This document shows, one piece after another, positions 45,219 to 54,313 of a stretch of 64,000 nt of DNA; the stretch's first letter is position 1, and the number at the start of each line of letters is the position of its first letter. The position numbers and the translations under genes were made by a program. The stretch covers positions 124,001 to 188,000 of the forward strand of contig NZ_BGNG01000003.1 in the NCBI RefSeq assembly GCF_003203515.1, read 5' to 3'. The notes under the pieces are model-generated. The model made no database searches, was not told the origin of the DNA, and saw only the letters and a list, made by a program, of their open reading frames with translations. Origin of the DNA: Glaciecola sp. KUL10. GTDB lineage: Bacteria; Pseudomonadota; Gammaproteobacteria; Enterobacterales; Alteromonadaceae.

Positions 45219-46433
45219 ATGGACTTCACTCTAGACCCAGCAACACTCAGCTTATTATCCATTCCGATAATCAGCGCTATTGTTGGTTGGTCAACAAATT
45301 TTCTTGCCTTAAAAATGATGTTTTATCCCATTGAGTTTATCGGCATAAAACCTATTTTTGGTTGGCAAGGCTTAATCCCCGCCAAACGAAAAGAAATGGC
45401 AGAAATTGAAGTCGAATTAGTCTTAGGGAAACTATTGAGTGTTCAAGAACTTGCTTCACGAATAGATGCTAAGAGTCTTACTCAAGCGATGGAACGACGT
45501 TTAAAGCAAGTGATCAGAAAAGTAGTGAACGAAGTGATGCGCGAATGTGCACCGCAATTATGGGCTGCACTTCCCGTGCAAGCCAAAAACTTGGTTTACG
45601 CCAGAATCGAAGCTGATATCCCCAACATGGTCGAAAAGATGGTCAGTGATTTTCGGCACAACGTTGAAGAAATTGTTGATATAAAAGAATTGGTGGTTGG
45701 TAAACTCGTAGAATCCCCTGAACTAATCAATGAAATATTTTTAACTGCAGGCGCGAAAGAGTATCCCTTTATCGAGCGCTCTGGCTTCTGGTTCGGTTTG
45801 CTATTTGGTATTCCTACCATGTTGTTGTGGTCTTATTACCCTCAATGGTGGATTTTACCGCTAGGCGGCTTACTCGTTGGTTACCTTACGAATTGGCTAG
45901 CACTAAAAATCATTTTTGAACCTAAACAACCGATCAAGTTTTTAGGTTTTTCCATCCAAGGCATGTTTTTAAAGCGCCAACATGAAGTTTCTCGCGTTTA
46001 TGCTGATATTATTGAATCAAAATTGATGACGTCTAAAAACATCATGGACATTGCCCTTCACGGCTCAGGTTCAGAGCATCTTTTAGAACTCATTGAACTT
46101 CACGTAAACGATGCGATCGAGCGTTATATAGCGGTTGCTCAACCCTACTTTGCGATTGGTGTAGGTTCAGACTCTTATTACAAAATGAAAGAAGTCGCCA
46201 GTAGGCGCATCTTTGAAGACTCAGAAAAGTATTTGCCTTACGCCTTCGCTTACACTAACGATGCGCTTAATATAGGCGATGACTTATGCGAAAGAATGCG
46301 TGCACTTACTCCGGAAGAGTTCGAGGGAGTACTGCGCCCCGCTTACGAAGCCGATGAATGGAAATTAATAGTCACCGGAGCCTTGTTGGGTATGGGCGCG
46401 GGATTCATGCAGCTTTACTTGGTGTTCTCTTAA
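45219..46433 (+). CDS. DUF445 family membrane protein
   Basis: 404 aa. The N-terminal membrane segment is followed by GWSTNFLALKMMFYPIEFIGI, and a second similar unit lies in the middle (LLVGYLTNWLALKIIFEPKQPIKFLG). These paired NxLA-KMxF/P motifs mark DUF445. Function unknown; an internal duplication is evident. A C-terminal membrane anchor ends the protein. Confidence 0.9.
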   Translation: MDFTLDPATLSLLSIPIISAIVGWSTNFLALKMMFYPIEFIGIKPIFGWQGLIPAKRKEMAEIEVELVLGKLLSVQELASRIDAKSLTQAMERRLKQVIRKVVNEVMRECAPQLWAALPVQAKNLVYARIEADIPNMVEKMVSDFRHNVEEIVDIKELVVGKLVESPELINEIFLTAGAKEYPFIERSGFWFGLLFGIPTMLLWSYYPQWWILPLGGLLVGYLTNWLALKIIFEPKQPIKFLGFSIQGMFLKRQHEVSRVYADIIESKLMTSKNIMDIALHGSGSEHLLELIELHVNDAIERYIAVAQPYFAIGVGSDSYYKMKEVASRRIFEDSEKYLPYAFAYTNDALNIGDDLCERMRALTPEEFEGVLRPAYEADEWKLIVTGALLGMGAGFMQLYLVFS

Positions 46434-46451
46434 GCTAAACGTTTCATCACT

Positions 46452-47216
46452 TTAATGCGCAAGCTGTTCAAATAGCTTAACCAGAGACAAAGTTAATTTG
46501 TGCTTAGGTGCAAAATCTATTAATGGCCTTTTGGCTTGATGAGATTCTCGCATCTTCACAGACTGACTGATGTATTGAGCAAGCACAGGGTAACCTTCAT
46601 CAATTAGTTCATTAATGATTTGTTGAGGAAGTTTGGCATTCGCCATAAATTGATTTGCTATGATTCCTTCGATTGCTAGATCTGCATTATGGTCTTCTCT
46701 GATTTCATCAATTTTTTGTTGCAAGCTATATAAGCCTTGTCTAGCAAAGTCATCACAATCAATCGGTATCAAACAGCGATCTGCTGCAATCAATGCAGAT
46801 AAACTGAAAAAATTCAAAGCAGGCGCAGTGTCAATATATACGTGGTCATAATCATCACTTAAGCTTGCTAGTGCTTCTTTTAATTTGTAAATCTTATGTC
46901 GGCTATGCAACTCACTCTCTAATTCTGCTAGGCGTTGAGAACCGGCAATAATTGACAGATTTTCGATTTGAGTCGCTTGGCAATACTCAATCGCAGGTTT
47001 GCGACGAATATGAAAAGTGATGGTTTGTTCGAACATATCAGCAATGTTGTCGGCGGGTTCAATTGATTCAGCGTTCAGATATGCCGTGCTGTTGCATTGG
47101 GTATCTAAATCAATGATTAAGGTTCGATATCCTTTGTTTGCCGATATTGCGGCAAAATTAACCGCCAAGCTTGATTTACCCACGCCCCCTTTTTTATTGA
47201 ATAACACTCTGATCAT
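46452..47216 (-). CDS. ParA/MinD-family ATPase
   Basis: 254 aa from the ATG at 47216 (GGTGAG upstream; an ATG five codons earlier is open). The deviant Walker A is FNKKGGVGKSSLAVNFA, Walker A' is LIIDLDTQCNS and Walker B-like DHVYIDTAPALN. No parB or parS-like repeat is seen beside it, so it is an orphan ParA, perhaps positioning a cell structure or protein cluster rather than a plasmid. Confidence 0.9.
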   Translation of the reverse strand: MIRVLFNKKGGVGKSSLAVNFAAISANKGYRTLIIDLDTQCNSTAYLNAESIEPADNIADMFEQTITFHIRRKPAIEYCQATQIENLSIIAGSQRLAELESELHSRHKIYKLKEALASLSDDYDHVYIDTAPALNFFSLSALIAADRCLIPIDCDDFARQGLYSLQQKIDEIREDHNADLAIEGIIANQFMANAKLPQQIINELIDEGYPVLAQYISQSVKMRESHQAKRPLIDFAPKHKLTLSLVKLFEQLAH

Positions 47217-47351
47217 GCGGGTACTCACCATTCGCTAATTTATAAATTACTGTTAAGATGAGATTATACGCAAAAAGTGTGATGAATTTGATAAAAATCC
47301 TACGAATACAAACAAAGGCTAGTTGAGGGAACACACAGTGAGAAAAGTAGC

Positions 47352-48851
47352 ATGAGCCGAAAGATATCGTTTTTAGATAAAATGTTTTGGGTAACTGAAT
47401 CTAAAGCCAACCCGAAACACGTCGCAGGTATCCAAATACTTGAGATGCCTGAAGGTGCTGCGCAAGACTATGTCGAAAAGTTACACGCAGAGCTTCAAAC
47501 TTTCACAGATGCAGCTTCTCCATTTAATTGCCGAGTGAGCAGCTTTTTAGGTTATCCAATTAGGCTTAAGCCTATCGATAAGTTGGATATGGATTACCAT
47601 GTGCAGCTTCATGAAATTGCTGATCTCAACGACAAAGTAGAGATACACCAGTTTGTCGCACAGCTGCATGAAACGTGGTTAGACCGCGATAAGCCCCTTT
47701 GGCAATATCACTTAATAAAGGATCGCAGCAATACACGCTTTGCTATTTACGTAAAAGTCCATCACATGTGCGGTGATGGCGCGACCCTAATTCGCATATT
47801 CCAACGCGGATATGCCGAAACCAAAAATGACGAGAACTTTGTACCCGTTTGGGCAACTAAAGCTGAACGACGCCCAAGGAAAAAAGCCAATATTTTTAAG
47901 CGCATTCTTGGCGGTATATGGGGCTTTGTAGTCACTATTTTTGATATTTTATGGATCCTATTTAGACTGCTCGTCAAAATTTTAAGGCTCAATACTCACT
48001 ACATGCCAGTACCGTTTTCAGGTACAAAGACGGTGTTAACTGGACAGGTCAAAAAAGGACGAGCAGTGTCTACTGTTGAGTTAGACTTTAATCGAGTGAC
48101 TCGCTTAAGCAAGCGACTGCGCGCCTCAGCTAACGAAATTATGCTATGTGCTTTTGATATTGCTGTTCACCGATTTTTAAAAGACTACGGACACACCTTT
48201 GATAAAGCACTTTATACCAATATGCCAATTAACCTTCGCAAACCGGGTGAGTTGACGGGCGGCAATAAAATCGCAATCGTCCCGGTTAAACTGGCATTTG
48301 GGCAAAAAGACCCCTACCTGCGACTTCGTCAGATTATAGAGAATCACCGTATCGTTAAACACGCCGCCAGTGTTTCTCATCCAGCAGCGTTTAGCTATTA
48401 CACATTGTTGATTCAGTCTTTCTCGTTGTTGTTTGAGCTGTTGCGAGTGTCAGATTGGGTAAGACCAATAGGCAATATTTTGATTTCTAATATGCCAGGG
48501 CCAAAAAATGAGCTTTATTTTAAAGATGCACGCTTATTATCAACCTGTCCTGTATCAACAATGACGCCAGGCGGTGGACTTAACATCACGATGGTCACAT
48601 ACAATGGCGTCGCTCAAATAGGCTTAGTGTGTTGCAATACCAAAATAAAGGATCTTGAACCTGTATCCCGATATTTTTTAGAAGCATTCGAGCTGCTTGA
48701 AGACTGCATCGACGATCCCTCATTAGACACTGATTGCATTGGCGAACAAGACGAAGAACCACCTAAAACTATTGTTGAGGAAGAGATCTTACCTGAAGAT
48801 GAAATAGTTGATGAAGGTGAAGTGGGGATTGGTAAACTTCACCAAGCTTAG
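47352..48851 (+). CDS. Wax ester synthase / diacylglycerol acyltransferase (WS/DGAT)
   Basis: 499 aa. The catalytic HHMCGDG (137-143) fits HHxxxDG, and DRDKPLWQYHL (111-121) is the PLW motif of the family. FSVLD-like beginnings are replaced by ISFLDKMFWV at the N-terminus. A C-terminal acidic tail (about 465-495) is unusual. It joins acyl-CoA with fatty alcohol or diacylglycerol to form wax esters or triacylglycerol. With FadD, phasins and patatin it supports neutral-lipid storage. Confidence 0.93.
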   Translation: MSRKISFLDKMFWVTESKANPKHVAGIQILEMPEGAAQDYVEKLHAELQTFTDAASPFNCRVSSFLGYPIRLKPIDKLDMDYHVQLHEIADLNDKVEIHQFVAQLHETWLDRDKPLWQYHLIKDRSNTRFAIYVKVHHMCGDGATLIRIFQRGYAETKNDENFVPVWATKAERRPRKKANIFKRILGGIWGFVVTIFDILWILFRLLVKILRLNTHYMPVPFSGTKTVLTGQVKKGRAVSTVELDFNRVTRLSKRLRASANEIMLCAFDIAVHRFLKDYGHTFDKALYTNMPINLRKPGELTGGNKIAIVPVKLAFGQKDPYLRLRQIIENHRIVKHAASVSHPAAFSYYTLLIQSFSLLFELLRVSDWVRPIGNILISNMPGPKNELYFKDARLLSTCPVSTMTPGGGLNITMVTYNGVAQIGLVCCNTKIKDLEPVSRYFLEAFELLEDCIDDPSLDTDCIGEQDEEPPKTIVEEEILPEDEIVDEGEVGIGKLHQA

Positions 48852-48889
48852 AGCTTGCGCAAATTTTATCTATGCAGGCCGTCCTCAAT

Positions 48890-49783
48890 TTAGGTATTAG
48901 TAGGGGCAGCGTTAGCAACTTCGGCAACCAAATAGTCAATTGCAGAACGTATTCGAAGCGGCAAATAACGACGACTTGGATATACAATCCACGTCGGGAT
49001 TGAACCAAGGCAATAGTCTCTTAAAATTGGAATAAGCTGCTGATTTTCTATGCTTGGCTTTAAAGTCGTTTCAGGCAAATAACAAATACCCGCGCCAACC
49101 TTAGCGCTCTCAACCAAACTCACTGCACTATTTGATTGCCAAGCAACCGGTACTTTAAGTGTGAAGGTCGTATTATTGTCGTACGGATCGATAAACCGCC
49201 ACGTATCGTTAATTGACACGATACAGCGGTGTTCAACAAGTGATCGCGGATGTTCGGGCTCACCAAAGGTTTTTAGGTATTCGGCGCTTGCGGCCGCCAT
49301 TAGTTTTCGTTCAGTTAGTTTTCGAGCAACTAAGCTTGAGTCTGACAATTCACCATAGCGAATTGCAAAATCAAAGCCGTCGTCAACAAGGTTGATGTTG
49401 TTAGGATTAAAATCCATTTCGATTCTCAGTTTTGGGTGTTGCCGTCCAAACTTGGCAAGGTAAGGCGCCACCACTCTTTCAGCAAAATCACCTGCAGCGG
49501 ATACCCTTATTCGCCCCTCTAACTCGGTGGATTCTGATATTAGCTGAGCATTTGCCTCCTCCATTTCATCAGAAATAGCTAAACATTTTTGAAAATATTC
49601 AAACCCAGCATCACTGAGTTTCACGACTCTTGTGGTGCGATGAACGAGTCGAACCCCTAACTTTTGCTCTAGTGCATTTACTTTTCTACTGATATGCGAG
49701 GCAGACACGCCCATGCGTGCCGCCGCAGCCGTAAAACTGTTGGTTTGTCCCAAAGCAATAAATTCTTCAATTGCGAAAAACAT
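48890..49783 (-). CDS. LysR-family transcriptional regulator
   Basis: 297 aa. The N-terminal winged HTH (FIALGQTNSFTAAAARMGVSASHISRKVNALEQKLG) is typical LysR; the C-terminal effector domain follows. Divergent from the DJ-1/PfpI gene at 50091, which is its most likely target. Confidence 0.93.
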   Translation of the reverse strand: MFFAIEEFIALGQTNSFTAAAARMGVSASHISRKVNALEQKLGVRLVHRTTRVVKLSDAGFEYFQKCLAISDEMEEANAQLISESTELEGRIRVSAAGDFAERVVAPYLAKFGRQHPKLRIEMDFNPNNINLVDDGFDFAIRYGELSDSSLVARKLTERKLMAAASAEYLKTFGEPEHPRSLVEHRCIVSINDTWRFIDPYDNNTTFTLKVPVAWQSNSAVSLVESAKVGAGICYLPETTLKPSIENQQLIPILRDYCLGSIPTWIVYPSRRYLPLRIRSAIDYLVAEVANAAPTNT

Positions 49784-50090
49784 TTTGTTTTTTAACCTAA
49801 ATCATATTTTTAGAAACAGTGTTCAGCCCCCCTAGATAAATAAATCACTTTCATCATTTCCTAAACGACATTCAATTTATCTATGGTTACAAGGAACTTT
49901 GCCATTATACTGCACCCATTATTTCTATACAGCAATAATCTTTTGCTAATCCGAACCATTATCAACATCATTGTATTAATATATTCTTCTACCAATCGCG
50001 CAGGTGATGCGTTTTAAGACAGTTGTTAATGTTCATCGATGATTAACGATTGAAACCCTTTTAATCGAGTAATTTCTTAGGAATTAGACA
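49784..50090. other. Divergent promoter region between LysR and DJ-1/PfpI genes
   Basis: 307 bases without a supported gene. Probably holds both promoters and the LysR operator. No specific T-N11-A site could be singled out with confidence. Confidence 0.4.
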
Positions 50091-50768
50091 ATGAAAAACA
50101 TATTAGTCGTATTGACCTCACATGACGCTTTAGGTAACACAGGCGAGAAAACAGGCTTCTGGCTAGAAGAGTTAGCCGCACCGTATTATGAATTTATCGA
50201 TGCAGGTTATTCACTTACGCTTGCTTCACCTAAAGGCGGTTTACCGCCACTTGATCCCAAAAGTAATTTAGAAGATTTCAAAACAGACGACACAAGACGC
50301 TTTGAAACCGATGAAACCGCGCAACATGCGCTTGCCAATACCGTCGCACTATCTACTGTCAATCAAGAGGACTTTGACGCTATTTTCTATCCTGGTGGCC
50401 ATGGTCCTTTATGGGATCTTAAGGAAGATGGCGATTCAATCTCCTTAATTGAAAGCTTTTACGCCGCAAATAAACCCGTTGCAGCCGTTTGTCATGCGCC
50501 AGCGGTGTTATTAAACGCAAAAGACAATAGCGGCAACGCACTCGTAGCAGGTAAAAAGGTGACTGGTTTTTCAAATTCAGAAGAGGCTGCTGTAGAGTTG
50601 ACAGATATAGTGCCTGTACTTATCGAAGATGCGTTTAAAGCCTTTGGTGCAGAGTATCAAAAGGCAGATGACTGGTCTGAATTTGTAGTCGAAGATGGCC
50701 TATTATTAACAGGTCAAAACCCTGCATCTTCAAAAGCGTTAGCTAAGCTAGTACTTGAGAGGTTGTAA
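50091..50768 (+). CDS. DJ-1/PfpI family protein (class I glutamine amidotransferase-like)
   Basis: 225 aa. The nucleophilic elbow is AAVCHAPAVLL with Cys134 and adjacent His135; GGHGPLWDL and the Glu in TGFWLEEL are also conserved. This is the Hsp31/YajL-like group linked to methylglyoxal or protein repair, though the exact activity is unknown. LysR is divergent upstream. A hairpin (50801-50833) follows. Confidence 0.92.
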   Translation: MKNILVVLTSHDALGNTGEKTGFWLEELAAPYYEFIDAGYSLTLASPKGGLPPLDPKSNLEDFKTDDTRRFETDETAQHALANTVALSTVNQEDFDAIFYPGGHGPLWDLKEDGDSISLIESFYAANKPVAAVCHAPAVLLNAKDNSGNALVAGKKVTGFSNSEEAAVELTDIVPVLIEDAFKAFGAEYQKADDWSEFVVEDGLLLTGQNPASSKALAKLVLERL

Positions 50769-50800
50769 AAGCTAAAGCTTTGACTTAATTATCGTAAACA

Positions 50801-50833
50801 AGATGGATGTGTATGCCTATGACACATCTATCT
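50801..50833 (+). terminator. Hairpin after the DJ-1/PfpI gene
   Basis: agatggatgtgt pairs with acacatctatct (12 bp, one G-T). The T tract after it is poor, so termination is only probable. Further on (50891-50930) a 14-bp unit ttacccattagcatt-like occurs three times with small changes. Confidence 0.5.
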
Positions 50834-51048
50834 TTAAATTCTTAGCCTGACACGCTTTTTAAGCACTTTCTATACTTTTCAGCCGATATTACTTACCCAT
50901 TAGCATTTACCCACTAGCACTTACCCATTAATTTCATCAGTAACAAATTCTTTCAATTTCCCCCAAAAAGCTCCGTTTCATTTTATGTTCTTGATGCTAA
51001 TCTTAGCCAATAACCCACAGACAAGGGATTTCGCATGAGGGTAAAGCA

Positions 51049-52197
51049 TTGAGAATAGCATCGATTGACGCCATTCGAGGAATTGCAATTTTAGGGATAT
51101 TACTGATGAACATTCCCTATCACGCTAATTTAATGATGGGTTATGTGCCGTTTGAGCCTAGTCTAGTTAGCGATCAAATATTTTCATACATCTATGCAAT
51201 TTTCGTTGATGGACGCTTCAGGATGCTGTTCTGCATTCTTTTTGGCGTGGGTTTAGCTATTCAATATGAGTATTGCGACCGCCACCGAATTGATGCAAAC
51301 ACTTATCTTAATACCAGATTTAAATGGCTTTTATTATTCGGTTTTATCCACGCGCTTGTCTTGTTTGGCGGGGATATATTGATGCTTTATGCATGCGTAG
51401 CAATGTACGCTATTAAAAAGCTACCCACTAGTGATGCTGAGTTTGATAGTATATTACTGTCGAAAGCTATCCGATTACTCACCATAGGAAGCCTCGTATT
51501 ATTCGTATGGGGTGCAGTAACACTATTGACTTATGAACCAAGTGAATTAATCACGCGCAATTCAGAAACATTTACAGAGCAACTTAACGAATGGAATGGC
51601 GACCCAATATTAAGGGTAATAAGTGAGCTTGGTTTTGCGCTCGTGCTCGTGACTACTTCGCCCTTGCATATTTTATGGCAAACAATGGGCGCAATGTATC
51701 TAGGCATGTACCTTTATCAATCAGGTTTTTTTGCTACTGGTTTTTCGCCAAAAGCACTTGTCAAAATATCACTTCTTGCCCTTGTCACAACGCTTATTTG
51801 CTTGCTACCTCACGTTTATATAGGTTCGGTAATTGCAGAGGTTAATTTTTTCTTTTCAGCAACTTCTTCCGTGTTAGTTGCGCTGATTTACGCCCATGTC
51901 ATTGTTAAAATTTGCAATCGCTATAATGGTTTTGTACGTGTATTTGCGCCTGTGGGTAAACTTGCTTTCAGTCTTTATATATTGCAATCCTTGGCAATGA
52001 GTATTGGATTTACTTGGCTGTTTCCAAGCTTTTACAGCAGCGCAACGCAACTGGACTATTTCGGACTTGTTGTAGTCTTTTCGATTATCCAAATCCTAAT
52101 TGCGCATTTTTATCTACGCCATTTCAAAACAGGCCCTTTAGAAGCACTTTGGCGCAGATGCTACCAACGCAATATACAAACCAAAGCAGAAGACTAG
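51049..52197 (+). CDS. DUF418 family membrane protein
   Basis: 382 aa with a TTG start behind GAGGG. The N-terminal IASIDAIRGIAILGILLMNI is the hallmark of DUF418 and related acyltransferase-like membrane proteins. About 8-9 membrane segments follow, and the C-terminal DUF418 region contains GKLAFSLYILQSL and GPLEALWRR. Possible transporter; function unknown. A five-codon ATG minicistron at 51035 ends in a TGA that overlaps the TTG. Confidence 0.9.
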   Translation: MRIASIDAIRGIAILGILLMNIPYHANLMMGYVPFEPSLVSDQIFSYIYAIFVDGRFRMLFCILFGVGLAIQYEYCDRHRIDANTYLNTRFKWLLLFGFIHALVLFGGDILMLYACVAMYAIKKLPTSDAEFDSILLSKAIRLLTIGSLVLFVWGAVTLLTYEPSELITRNSETFTEQLNEWNGDPILRVISELGFALVLVTTSPLHILWQTMGAMYLGMYLYQSGFFATGFSPKALVKISLLALVTTLICLLPHVYIGSVIAEVNFFFSATSSVLVALIYAHVIVKICNRYNGFVRVFAPVGKLAFSLYILQSLAMSIGFTWLFPSFYSSATQLDYFGLVVVFSIIQILIAHFYLRHFKTGPLEALWRRCYQRNIQTKAED

Positions 52198-52347
52198 GAG
52201 CGTAAAGATTTTTTGAGACCAATTAGTCACGATTACGTATATATAGTTGTTTGACGAGACTTGACGCAAAAACGACCAACAAAAGCGTATTTAATAAAAA
52301 TAATATAAAATAGCGGCAATAGGTAAGCTTAATCAGGAGGTCTAAAT

Positions 52348-52935
52348 ATGACAACAAACGCCTCGAATGATCTGGATTCGTTTTTAGCTGAAATGGCAGA
52401 CGTGAAGCCAATTGAAACGACCAACACAGTTGCGCTGAACAATAAAAATAAAGAAACGCTTGCACAAAAGCTTAAACGCAGAGCTTTAGAAAAAGAAATA
52501 CAACAGGATGACAATGGTCTAAGTGTCGATAAAGTTGACCCCGTTGATCCCCATGATTTTTTGTCATACAAACAGGATGGCGTACAAGAAGGGGTGTTTA
52601 AAAACTTGAGATTAGGCAAGTATCAAATCGATACCCACCTAATGCTTAACCACTTAAAGTTTGACGAAGCGCGACAAACGCTTTATCAAACCTTAAATGA
52701 TTGCCATGAACGCGGGATTCGTACAGTGTTAATTCAGCACGGTATTGGCCTTAACAGCAAACCCTTTCCTGCGTTTTTAAAAAGCTACGTTAATCAATGG
52801 TTGAAGCAAATTGATATTGTGATTGCCTATCACTCTGCGCTGAAACAACACGGTGGTTTAGGCTCGGTCTATGTGTTATTGAAAAAACATCCCAACCAAA
52901 AGCTAATTAATCGGGAGCGCAACCGCAAAGGGTGA
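52348..52935 (+). CDS. smrA: Smr-domain protein (SmrA-like DNA endonuclease)
   Basis: 195 aa. AGGAGGT lies upstream of the ATG. A charged N-terminal half (to about 85) precedes the Smr domain: LRLGKYQIDTHLMLNHLKFDEAR, then VLIQHGIGLNS with the HGxG motif, and ending in YHSALKQHGGLGSVYVLLK. The second HGGxG is typical. Nicking endonuclease activity is known for the family. Confidence 0.88.
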   Translation: MTTNASNDLDSFLAEMADVKPIETTNTVALNNKNKETLAQKLKRRALEKEIQQDDNGLSVDKVDPVDPHDFLSYKQDGVQEGVFKNLRLGKYQIDTHLMLNHLKFDEARQTLYQTLNDCHERGIRTVLIQHGIGLNSKPFPAFLKSYVNQWLKQIDIVIAYHSALKQHGGLGSVYVLLKKHPNQKLINRERNRKG

Positions 52936-53004
52936 GTGATTCACCCTTGCTGTTTTGGAATCGAAGTAAGAACAGTATAATTCGTTTGATATACAACGAA
53001 TAGC

Positions 53005-53694
53005 CTACAAAGAACCTGTTTTATCCAACTCAATCGCAGCATCCAAAGCATCAAGAAGATCACGGCGTGCTTTTAGTTTTGTCGAATAATGCGCCCTCAT
53101 GTCTAATTGTGTTGCTGCATTGGCAATGTACGATAGTGTTTGTTCAAATGCGTCAGCAGGCACAATTTTATCAAGAAAGCCTGCCGTTACTGCGTCTTCA
53201 GGCGAGACCATCTCAGCCAGCATAACAGAGCGATTGAAGAATACAGGCGCCAATCGCCCCTTCGCAATCTCCAACCCAGCATGATGCATACTCATACCAA
53301 TCGCCACTTCATTCAAACCAAGTTTAAAATCACCTTGAACCCCTAAACGATAGTCCGCGCTTAATAATAAAAACGCACCTTTAGCCACTGCATGTCCCGA
53401 GCAAGCCGCAATTACTGGATAAGGAAACGCAAGTAATCGCCTCGATAAAGTAGAGCCCTTTTCTACAAGCTTCATCGCCGAAGCCATGCTTTGTTTCATC
53501 ACTTTGAGGTCATAGCCCCCCGAAAACATTCCCGCTTGCCCTGTTAACACAACCACACATTCCGCCGCTTCAGCTTTATCGAGCGCGTCATTAATATGAT
53601 CTATCACCTCATGTGAAATGGCATTCACTTTACCGTTATTAATCGTAATCGTAGCAATATTTGCGTCTATTTTGAGATCTACTGGCGTATTCAA
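53005..53694 (-). CDS. Enoyl-CoA hydratase/isomerase family protein
   Basis: 229 aa, slightly short for crotonases. The oxyanion-hole segments GQAGMFSGGYDL and CSGHAVAKGAFLLLSADYRLG are clear. Residues at the usual catalytic Glu positions differ (HHAGLEIAK region), so hydratase activity is uncertain. It could take part in fatty-acid turnover. Ends upstream of the repeat cluster. Confidence 0.88.
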   Translation of the reverse strand: MNTPVDLKIDANIATITINNGKVNAISHEVIDHINDALDKAEAAECVVVLTGQAGMFSGGYDLKVMKQSMASAMKLVEKGSTLSRRLLAFPYPVIAACSGHAVAKGAFLLLSADYRLGVQGDFKLGLNEVAIGMSMHHAGLEIAKGRLAPVFFNRSVMLAEMVSPEDAVTAGFLDKIVPADAFEQTLSYIANAATQLDMRAHYSTKLKARRDLLDALDAAIELDKTGSL

Positions 53695-53804
53695 GGTTAC
53701 ATCCTGATGTTCTGTACTTTTCGTTAGTTTAGAAGGGTTGAGTGATTAATTACAAATTGAAATTTGTGATGATGGTGTTGTGGAATTTTTATAGTTGATG
53801 TGGG

Positions 53805-53858
53805 TTTATTTCGGAAAAGCTGAATATAGCTTACAGAGAGCGGTGGTTGATGTTAGGT
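53805..53858 (+). repeat. Right-half remnant of a cloverleaf-like element
   Basis: From about 53798 the sequence matches the right arm end and right flank of the elements at 54003 and 61633 (gtgggtttatttcggaaaagctgaatat, then cggtggttgatgtt). The left arm and loop hairpins are missing, so it cannot fold. Confidence 0.75.
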
Positions 53859-53877
53859 TTGCTAGGTTCCAAGGAGG

Positions 53878-53948
53878 TCCTCGCATTCGCGAGGATGACG
53901 ATTCTTCGGTGTGACAAATTACATCGTCATTCCTTCGAATGAAGGAAT
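53878..53948. repeat. Two short REP-like hairpins
   Basis: tcctcgc-attc-gcgagga (53878-53895) and attcctt-cgaatg-aaggaat (53929-53948). Each is joined to gatgacg/cgtcat. Similar hairpins occur at 54184 and 54242, with different but paired stems. Confidence 0.8.
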
Positions 53949-54002
53949 CTCCAAAATTAACAACCGTTCAATCAAACTAACGAGCTAACACTAACAAAGA
54001 AC

Positions 54003-54161
54003 ATTCAGCGCGCCAGATGAGCCCTATGCATTCATAAAAGCTTCCAACACAGGACGTGTTGGCAGCAGCGGCCATGGATGGCGCACAGCGGTTTTATGAA
54101 TGCATAGGGCTTATCTGGCAAAAGCTGAATATTACTTACGGAGTGCGGTGGTTGATGTTAG
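54003..54161 (+). repeat. Cloverleaf-like inverted-repeat element, copy C
   Basis: The outer stem attcagc/gctgaat (54003-54009, 54124-54130) and the internal AAAA loop are present. Main arms 54011-54040 and 54091-54120 pair in about 27 of 30 positions. Centre hairpins are ccaacac-aggac-gtgttgg (loop AGGAC) and gccATGGATggc. The right flank to about 54161 (cttacggagtgcggtggttgatgtt) is shared with copy D. Confidence 0.88.
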
Positions 54162-54183
54162 GGTTTGCTAGGTTCCAAGGAGG

Positions 54184-54261
54184 TTCCCTTTTTCAAGGGA
54201 ATGACGATTCTTCGATGCTGATATCGCTGTGTTCCAACGAGGTTCCCGCCTTCGCGGGAAC
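54184..54261. repeat. Two further short REP-like hairpins
   Basis: ttccctt-tttc-aagggaa (54184-54201) and gttcccgc-cttc-gcgggaac (54242-54261). Both are in the context nGGTTCC...GGAAnGACG, as in many Alteromonadales genomes. They fill the gap before the purL stop. Confidence 0.8.
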
Positions 54262-54313
54262 GACGTTTCTTTGTAGATGACGATTATTGAGCTTTTTAAC
54301 TTCTGCTTAAAGC

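Noticed and set aside
46452-47216. Plasmid or prophage partition locus
   Set aside because: The ParA-like gene has no parB, centromere-like repeats, rep gene or phage genes nearby; it is treated as an orphan chromosomal ParA.
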